A DNA stretch of 64,000 nucleotides. It comes from Rhypophila decipiens. Its lineage: Eukaryota > Ascomycota > Sordariomycetes > Sordariales > Naviculisporaceae. Shown piece by piece: positions 56,038 through 64,000 of the stretch (within the stretch, counting starts at the first letter, position 1; each line of letters opens with the position of its first letter). The notes beneath the pieces are model-generated. The model was given only the letters and a program-made list of their open reading frames with translations. It was not told the origin of the DNA and ran no database searches. The position numbers and the translations under genes are program-made. Location: assembly GCA_033297075.1 (NCBI GenBank), contig MU858205.1, forward strand, positions 26,114 to 90,113, read 5' to 3'.

Positions 56038-58697
56038 ACTCGGGCTGGCCCTCAAGGCAGGTGCAGGTGCAGGTGAGTGGCAGCGGGCACCGATGGATCT
56101 TGCTGCGTGTTATTACAGTTTCTGAGTCAATGAAGCTTTTTTTTTCTTCAAGCGCGTTCGCAGGCTGTGTTGCGGCAGTCGCGACTCGGAGCAATCCGGA
56201 TGGGGGAGGCATCAGTTCCTTCCCTGTTCGGGTCTGGGGAAGTGGGAACACTATTCCTTCCGCCGGTAATCCTTGTACTTTTGCAGATTGAGACTCTGCG
56301 TAAAACTCGCACAAGATCCCTTCTTTTTCTGAACGCCCATTTCTGATTTCTGCGAACTCGCAGACTTTATGCATGTGATGATGATTTCATGCTCACGATG
56401 GGTCTTGCTCCCGGTCTTGGCAGATATTGCCTGTGCAATTTAATCACGTAATTTCCACCAGCCAAGCTTTCGGCTAAGATCTGGCAGCTTCAAGGTGGGG
56501 CGTTCGCCCGCTGCGGCGCCGTTGCTGGACCCTTCTGTCCTTGACATTTAGTGCGCGCAGCACAGGCCTCATCTCGCTCTCGCACTGCCCTGGGACCTGA
56601 CGTTGAAAGTGGATAACCGAAGCGGGCACTGTCTCACCGGACATGAGGATTCCCACCTTCCGCCCCCGAAACCGCCGGCGTGGATCGCTACCTGTCTTGG
56701 GATTTTCAGGATTTTGCTCACGACCAGAACGGCCGCATGTCCACAGCATCTGACCGTTAATGACCATGGCTGGTGCCGCTCAGACGATCATATCATCGTG
56801 GCATTCACTCTAATTTCCTGATCCACCTGTCTATCAGCCTTCGGATTTGTTCTTCAAGCAATTTGAAGAACCTCAACCACGTGTGTTGGGAATCCAACAG
56901 TCCTGGCCAGCCAAACAGGGAGAACATGCCGGATCTGAACAAGCTGAACCCGGCCGGCAAATATCATCGTCCCGGACCCCGTTACGGTCAACACCCCAAG
57001 AGTCAGGTCCCAGCCAGGCCAGCCTGCACGATTCCAAACCCTGCCCAGGGAAAAAATTGAACGGGAAGAGAGAAAAAAAAACTTCAATATCCGAAACCAC
57101 ACGTCTACCAGGTCTGGTTGAGGCCATTCAACTCTCCACTAGAATAGACCAACTCATCTGCTGGTACTGTGCAGTCGCATCACACTAAATATTGGAACTT
57201 TGCACCTCACCGTGGCCGCCCGCCATAGCACACCCTTGCTCCCCAGTGTCACATCAAGACCCCGCCTTGAGACTTCTTAACTTTACAAGGCAGTTCAAGC
57301 GGGCTCCAGTTGACAGCCGTTTCCCCCATCCTGCGGTACCTGTCAGTGCGCTTGCAGGGGGCTTGCAGGACGCACGACCCCCTAAGGTGACTTCGCCGCC
57401 GATTCATCCAACCATCTCTCCGAGAGAGATCTACAGCACCTGTGATTCGCCCGAACATGCCGGCACCGCTCAAGGCCTTCCACCACCCAAACCGCAGCAT
57501 CCCCATCTGTTCCTTGACAGATCAATCACTTTCGGTCGGTTGATGCTCCGGATGCCGTCGATCTGCTTTATTGTCAAGGACTGGATTACACGTGTGCATT
57601 AGAAAGAAGCATCAGATCATTCATTTCCTTCCTTCTTTCCCTTGTTCTTTGCAAGATCTTCAGATGAATGAATATCTGGGAGTAACACGTACCAGTTGGC
57701 CCCGTTCATCATCAGGTGACCTGGCCAGTCTTCTCGTTCACTTTCACCTTTACAGATTTAAGATTACCCGCATGAAGCAATTCCCAACGACAGGTTCGAG
57801 TCATATCAATGCACTTACCGCCATCTCGGTTGCTTCCGCGTCGGTTCGTCGCGTTCCTTGCTAACCGGCATCTTGAAACCCCCTAGACTCGGGAAGGGCT
57901 GGGACCAACAATCCTGACCAACCTTGCAAAGAACGGGGGCTAATTATCATGAACTTTCCAAAATTTCTTCATCATGCTGGCACGCCACCAACCCGGACAG
58001 CACAGCAGCTGGGTGTCTGTGTGTCGGTGTGCTGTGTCCCGTACTTGACCTGTCAATAAATGCTTGGTAAATCTGACTGCCGACAGCCCTCGGTCAGGGC
58101 TGACGTCGACCGAGTCCAGCCACTCCACGTCCTCAATATGGGATGTGCTCCCCCAGACCGTTACATTGGATCCCGTCTGTTGAGCAAAAACGAGATAATT
58201 GCCAAGACAGGCGGGCGGGGGTCGAGGCACATAACCCGTACAATCTGGGAAACTTGACTGGGCCGGGAACGGGAACCAAAGCAATAAAAATCCTCGTTGG
58301 ATCTTTTTAGTGGAAAAAAAGGTAGGCAATATGCGGCCTGTCGAGATGAAGTCACATCTGTCAGCCCTCGACTTGGATTAGCGTGCTGGATTATGACAGC
58401 TGCTTATAACCTCGGGGGTACCCTTCCACTCTTTTTTTACCCTACCCTCCTCCCGGGGTTCCCACTGAAGTTGCATTCCCACCGACTCTGTGCATTGTTA
58501 GATGTTCGTGATCAGAGGCTTGGTGGTTCGTGGTATAACCTGACTATTCTTTGTTATTATCTTGCAGTACAGTACAGTACAGCATACAGCACCAAGAGCA
58601 AGCCAAGAATGCTTACTACCCGTCTGGCCAGCTATCCAAGTTGAAGCGGAGCAGCTTGTCGACTGGCGCCGGCCACAGGCCAGAATACACGAGTACC
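56038..58697. other. Intergenic, no gene seen
   Basis: About 2.7 kb. Frames such as 56847-57188 (+) and 57192-57602 (+) are Pro-rich and domain-free. TACAGTACAGTACAG at 58567-58581 is a short tandem repeat in the leader of the next gene. Confidence 0.5.
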
Positions 58698-60708
58698 ATG
58701 AGCAACGATGTAACGCCGACAACGACGCCGGCGGCTCCCGCTGCTCCCACCGTGACGACCGCTCCACTGCCGTCCGCACCGGCGCCGATGAACACTCTTT
58801 CTCACGACACCCGCCAGGCCAACATCATCATATGCGGAGCCTTTTGTTTCGGCATCGCCGCCCTCTTTGTTGCTTTGAGGTTTTATACCAGGACCTACAT
58901 CATAAGGGCACTAGGTCCCACGGACTGGAGTATCTTGGTTGCGTTGGTAGGCCGGTGTCTCCCTCGTTTGCGGTCGTCGACATCATCAGCTGACCAGCTA
59001 TCGACTTTTCTTTGTAGGCGTTTTCGGCTGCGACCACTGCTGGTATTATAGAACGTTTGTCAACCCACTCCGACTTGTTCTCTGTCTCTCACTAATGTAT
59101 CCCACAGAGGCTGTCCTCGGATCGGGCCGGCATGTTTGGGACCTGGACCCAACCGATATCAGCTCTGGGAAGAGATGGGGCAGGGTATGCTTGTTCACGT
59201 CCTCTTCTCATTGATACACTCACTAACGAACACATCATGATCCCGCAGAGTGCATGGATGGGCGTTCTCTTCTACCTCCTCACCTTGTGCTTCTCCAAGG
59301 TGTCCATTTTGCTGCTATACATCCACATCTTCGCGTTCAAGTGGGCGCGCACGGCAGGGCAGATCCTCTTGGGCATCGTGATTGTCAGCCACATCTACAT
59401 GCTCATCATAACCTGCACTATGTGTATACCCTTGCAGTCGTATTGGGACTGGGATGTCGAGAAGAAGTACTGCCATGGGCAGAGAATCTGGTGGGGCAAT
59501 ACCGGGATGCATATGGGTGGGTTCCATTTCTCGATCCCCTACTGTAACGGCCGTCGAACGCAAGACTAACTTGAAAACGGATGAAAATAGTCACCGACTT
59601 TTTGATATTCCTCATACCAATGCCCGTGGTATGGTCCATCATGCTTCCCCGGAAACAGAAAATCATGCTCTTTGGAGTGTTTGGCCTGGGATTCATGTAA
59701 GTTCCCCTTCCTGTTCGACCTGACCGTTGTCATCTGCCCCAAAAACACTCTTCAATACCAACTAGTAGTCCGCAACTCACCACTAACCACGTCCTGTTAT
59801 GACCTGTTAAAAGTGTATGCTTCATCTCGATCCTCCGGCTCCTACAACTCCTCCAAGTCGAGAACGAAACACCCGATCCAGATTTCACCTGGGCAGCGGT
59901 AGAACTGTCTTACCTCACCGCGGTGGAGGTCAACGGCGCCATAGTTGTCGCCTGCGTGATGACGCTCAAACCGTTCTTGGTTCGCCACTTCCCGTCTCTT
60001 CTCAACTCGGGAAGAGGCTCGAGTTCAAGTAGCTCTTCGAACTCGGCTGGGTCTCCGACCCGAGGTGGACCAGGTGGTGGTGGTGGGAGGAGAGGAAGCG
60101 AGAATATCATGGGTCGACCACCTACCATCGGCTCGAGGCCCTCTAAAATGCCCATGAGCCCGGTGGATAGCGATCTGATGGTTAGTAAGAGCCGGGCGAG
60201 TATTCAGCTCGTTGCTGAGGCTGCTCAGCAGATTTGGAGGAGTAACCATGGAGATAACAACCGGGATGCTGGAACCCACAGGGGGAATAGGAATAGCACG
60301 GGCTATCTGGAGCTGGATGATGACTCTTGGGTTGTGGATGTTGAGATGGCGGAGGGTATTGGGAAAAGGAGTAACAACAGGGCTGGTGGTGGTGACGAAA
60401 GTGACGGCACTGTCGTGGCGAGAGAAACTGGGAGCGAGTCGGACAGACCAGCAGAGTCGTCAACCACTGCGCTGGGTATCGGCATGAAGTTGGGGGTCGA
60501 GAAAAAGAATTCGACGAGGAGTAATGACAGCGACGGGATGACGTTACGGCCGACGGATACGGACACTGATACCGATGGGAAGACTGACGGGCTCGGATCG
60601 GTGTCGAAACGAGTCCCTGGACCTGGACCTGGACCTGGATCTAAGGATATGGCCATGATGAACACGGATCATCATCGCCCGCCGACGGTTTCTGAGAAGG
60701 GTTCCTAA
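58698..60708 (+). CDS. Rhodopsin-like 7-TM protein of the PTH11 type (543 aa)
   Basis: Six exons: 58698-58946, 59018-59054, 59108-59184, 59249-59516, 59591-59696 and 59814-60708; the introns (71, 53, 64, 74, 117 bp) restore one frame throughout. The protein starts with a Thr/Pro/Ala-rich 35-residue ectodomain without a CFEM domain. The fungal rhodopsin-domain transmembrane bundle follows: FCFGIAALFVALRFYTRTYI, the GPTDW motif, GSGRHVWDLDP, CFSKVSILLLYIHIF, CIPLQSYWDWD, VTDFLIFLIPMPVVW and EVNGAIVVACVMTLKPFLVR. The last 230 residues are a cytosolic tail rich in Ser/Gly/Asp with DTDTDTD and PGPGPGPG repeats. This is a plasma-membrane protein of the group with the Magnaporthe PTH11 receptor; ligand and signalling partner are unknown. 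The tail is long for the family. Confidence 0.88.
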
Positions 60709-61408
60709 TTAGGTCCTCGTTCCGGGTGTCTGCCTCTGTCCTCGTTTCATTTCTAGCAGGGCGTGTAAAAGTGTACTGGGAATGCTTCAATGATATGGTC
60801 ATTTGTTGAAACGGATTTCATTTGGGTATTGGTTGGATATTTCATCAGGGCTCTTAATTCTGGGAAAATGGTTGGACAATTGCATGCAAGCGGCTCACGG
60901 ATGGATGGACATGTCTAGCGGCATTCACAGGTACGGGAAATCGGATTGGGTCTATTGTACAGAGTAGCCTGCGTTCTTGGATTGTGCGTTATACTTTGTC
61001 ATTTGGTTCGACTTATTAGTTCCTTTAATTACCTACTTATAATATTGCGTCTCGGAACTCTGTACGGGCTTACCTGATTTCGTGGGATTCGCAGGACAAG
61101 AGGACGTATGATCAAAGGAACCTTGCCTGACTTTGCACTTCCGCGTTCACTAGCATAAAACCTTGAACCCTACCTTTGCCGGCTGGAGGATGACTCGTAG
61201 CTGTGAGTTTCTGTTTCTTCAAATTGCAACAAGGTATAGGGGTATGTTGAATACCTTTGACCTACCTAGGTGAATGTGTTTACATACAAACGAGCGCGTA
61301 ATTAACAGCAAACCTAAAGGTTCGTGGTCTCAATATCTCTTACCATTCAACGCCCCGGCTGGCACCTCCGCCTGTTCCTCTCCCAATCCAACAGCTCCAT
61401 CTTTCGGT
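60709..61408. other. Intergenic between convergent genes
   Basis: A 700-bp gap containing both 3' ends. Nothing specific was seen. Confidence 0.5.
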
Positions 61409-61768
61409 TTAGCAAGTAATACGGATACTATGCCCCGGGGTGGGGTTATTGATGCAGTGCCCATTCGCAAGACCCGAGGAGAGGGCTGTGCCCGAACTAT
61501 CAGTCGAGTTGTACGAGGTAGCGGTGCAGGTGGTCAGGAGAGCGCTAGCAATGGGCCGGTAGCTGTTGATGTCGCCGGCCGTGGTGGTGTAGCAGAGGCC
61601 GGGGGACAGGATGCCGGTTGAGGTGAGGACCGGAGTCCCGCCGCAGTTTGTGCCTGAGCAGCCGGTGATGATTTTCACGAGCTGGTGGGACTCGATGGTA
61701 TCGGCTGGGGCGCCGGTTACGAGCTGGTTGCCGAGGGCGGCGAGGATGATGGTGATTGTGGAGAGCAT
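61409..61768 (-). CDS. Small secreted cysteine-containing protein (119 aa)
   Basis: The ATG at 61768 starts a clear signal peptide (MLSTITIILAALGNQLVTGA, cut near residue 20). The mature chain of about 99 residues has six cysteines (GCSGTNCGG, LCYTT, TTCTATS, GHCINN, ITC end), enough for three disulfides, and is Thr/Ser/Gly-rich. An upstream in-frame start at 61819 would hide the signal peptide inside the chain, so it was not used. Size and cysteine content fit a fungal secreted effector-like or surface protein. No domain is recognised. Confidence 0.75.
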   Translation of the reverse strand: MLSTITIILAALGNQLVTGAPADTIESHQLVKIITGCSGTNCGGTPVLTSTGILSPGLCYTTTAGDINSYRPIASALLTTCTATSYNSTDSSGTALSSGLANGHCINNPTPGHSIRITC

Positions 61769-64000
61769 TTTGGTATGTTTAGTCTGGATTTTGTCGTCAT
61801 AGTTTTGATCACCGACCATGAAGAGTGTGCAGGATCAAAGACAAATAGAACGGAATTCTTACACTGGGTTTTGATGGGTTTCTGAAGGATGAAGATGAGA
61901 AGCCTGTTGTTGATGTTGACACTTTGATCGACAATAAGAAGGAGGGAAGGGGCATTTTATAGACAGACAACGACCACTCAGTGTACGTTGGATGTCACGA
62001 ATCAGGCCAAAGAATACCCAAGAAGCGAACCGCTCGCGATTATTATTCCATCAACTTCCATCATCACCAGTCTCACGCACCAGGCCAGATGGTTGCGAGG
62101 ATCGCAGAACGCCTAGAGGACCAAGAATCTTTTTGACAAGATATCTTATACAAATGTCTCTTGACATGCACCTTCAAAAGTCTTCTGCAGTGTCCGTATC
62201 GGCTCTGAGTACCAATTAAGCCGACGTAAGTCACCACTTTAGACGCAAGCTCACCAGCTGAGATAGTGAAGCGACGAGGCGGCTGACACGCAGCTGAGTG
62301 GCCGTCATTGATCGATGATTCGACCTATCTGAGACGAAAGACGCCGGTCATGGCAGAAAGACCTGTGCATCAAGTCTGCTGACCAGGCTTCAAATATTTC
62401 TTTTTCCAAACAGCTTTCCGGATTCTTGCTTTCGAGTTGTCTGTTCCAGGTTTAGTAATAGTTACTGGATGGGTGTCATATGACTTCTTGAATTCCTCCG
62501 ACGGGCAAGGAGGTGTTTTAAACCAGGCCCTCATACCGATTTAGTGACAATATCGAGCGTAATGGAATATTATCATCATATCCTGCATACGAATATTGCA
62601 TGGCGCTGTTTTGACTATTTGACGTGCGAGAAATGTCATGAGTCGGTGGAGGTTGCCCCACGCTCTCCCTTCTTTTCAACAGGATGAACGACGAAGACGA
62701 AGAGAGTACAGAAACGTCAACGCCTTTAGGCACACCGAAGTCATTCAAACCAGCCAGTGAGCAGAGATTAAAATAGTGAAGGTTTCTTCTCGTCTTGTTA
62801 ACCGTGGTATGAGCAGTATGGGCATAGTCCTTCTCAAGTGAGACCACCTCCCTCAGGCGGTCAAGGCATCTAACAAGTTTTACTAGCTTGCTTGCTGAAA
62901 TCGACAACGACCTCGTTCAATGTCGACAAACTTGCGAGCTCTCTCATGACATGCCTAATATGTGGTTCCAGAATATATGGGAAGTCATGATAGCCTCACA
63001 GTGTCACGTCGTACGAGAACCTTGAAGTGCAATATGCGTTTTCAATTTGGGAGTTCTACCAACGACTTGGGCAGTTGGCCTCTGTTGATAACTTCGGGAT
63101 GCTGTTACACAAGACGCATCAATGAGAGCACTAAACCGTAGAAGTAGTCAATCATAGCATAGCGGCGGCAAATCGAAAAAGAACACAATATCGGTTCCAC
63201 AAGCAATGGTATGTGCCAATGTGGTCCATACACTGGCCAGAACGAAGAGAAAACTATTGAGTAAGTACACATCTCTGAACTGAATGTATAATTGCAAGTT
63301 ATGCTCTACTATGAGAAGACGCCAATCCAATAGAGCATAAGATGAAGAATACAGACCTTTAAAGACTCGGAGGAGCTCGAGTAGGCTGGCTGGGTGCCTC
63401 AACCCTGTGAACCCAACAACTCGACCCTCAAAATCTCTGAATTAAACTTTTGAGCCAGCATCATTGGGTGCTTACTCCAACCAGCGCCAGCGGGAAGCCA
63501 GCGTTTGAGTACAGAATACCCAACGGAAAAAGAAAATTACATTTCAAGACTGAACGGCGTTTGCAAACTTGCCGGCGCTGGTCAGCCGATATCACGGCAT
63601 TACCGATATGAGGCGTTCTATCCGGATCCGCCGGAGACCCGCACACTCAAGACAATCGCCATCTGCAACTGAATAACATCCAGCCACCGACGGCAGGAGG
63701 CAGATACATCCGCATACGGTATTTGTATTTGGTACTTTGTACCCCGCCCCGCTGTATTTCATTTCTTTTTCTTGGACCTTCTTCGCCAACATTACAGGCC
63801 GGGGCGGGTTATAAAACATGGGTTAAAAACAGCATTACTAGGCTAAAACAGTATGTTCAATTTGAGTTAATAGTGCGATCCTGTGAGCTAGAAAATAATA
63901 TTATAATGTCATGACCCAGGTCGCAGTTTACCCCACACAAGGCCGCCAACCAATCAAAGAGGCCTGAGGGTGCTGAAGGGGCGCGACCAATCATGACGTG
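61769..64000. other. Intergenic to window end, no gene seen
   Basis: About 2.2 kb. Bases 61769-61990 should hold the promoter of the secreted protein gene. Frames at 62518-62907 and 63148-63402 (minus) have no domain, no signal peptide and no splice structure that could be supported. Confidence 0.5.

Overview
The window looks like nuclear DNA of a filamentous ascomycete, most likely a Sordariomycete. Genes are spaced 0.4-2.7 kb apart on both strands. Introns are mostly 53-85 bp, start with GTAWGT/GTRAGT-like donors and carry CTAAC or CTGAC branch points before a YAG. The protein families (GH11 xylanase, AA9 LPMO, Zn2Cys6 factor, class II P450, fungal rhodopsin-like 7-TM protein, fungal STAND N-terminal domain) are typical of that group, and there is one intron-containing tRNA-Lys(CTT). 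No name of species can be justified from the sequence alone.

Layout. 0-3.4 kb: a spliced proline-rich protein, then low-complexity DNA with a polypurine and a polypyrimidine tract. 3.4-12.9 kb: the most unusual part. Two minus-strand paralogous units (A, 5579 to 3846; B, 12180 to 9438) each encode a 68-69 residue membrane peptide that ends in UAG. The same frame then continues, across splice junctions, into a long acidic repeat protein. Both units share a 13-bp promoter word and a conserved 3' block. Between them lies a decayed cysteine-rich secreted-protein gene. 12.9-18.7 kb: intergenic DNA, a GH11 xylanase and an acidic protein with a 5'UTR intron. 19.8-31.3 kb: paired palindromes, a 1907-residue STAND-N/ankyrin-like protein without a visible P-loop, and three related single-SANT/Myb genes on the minus strand, the first truncated. 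32.9-43.7 kb: a C2H2+Zn2Cys6 transcription factor, a P450, a zinc alcohol dehydrogenase, tRNA-Lys and an AA9 LPMO. 44-64 kb: a putative mitochondrial protein, a single-pass membrane protein, a UVRAG/Vps38-type protein, an acidic coiled-coil protein, a multi-pass glycoprotein, a PTH11/rhodopsin-like receptor and a small secreted cysteine protein.

Functional reading. GH11 and AA9 indicate plant cell-wall degradation. The factor, P450 and ADH lie in a row on one strand and could be a small regulated oxidative module, but nothing in the sequence proves it. The UAG-split paralogs are the best candidate for an undescribed system: in copy A the long downstream frame has no in-frame AUG for 283 codons, so it seems to need stop-codon readthrough or another non-standard route to be translated.
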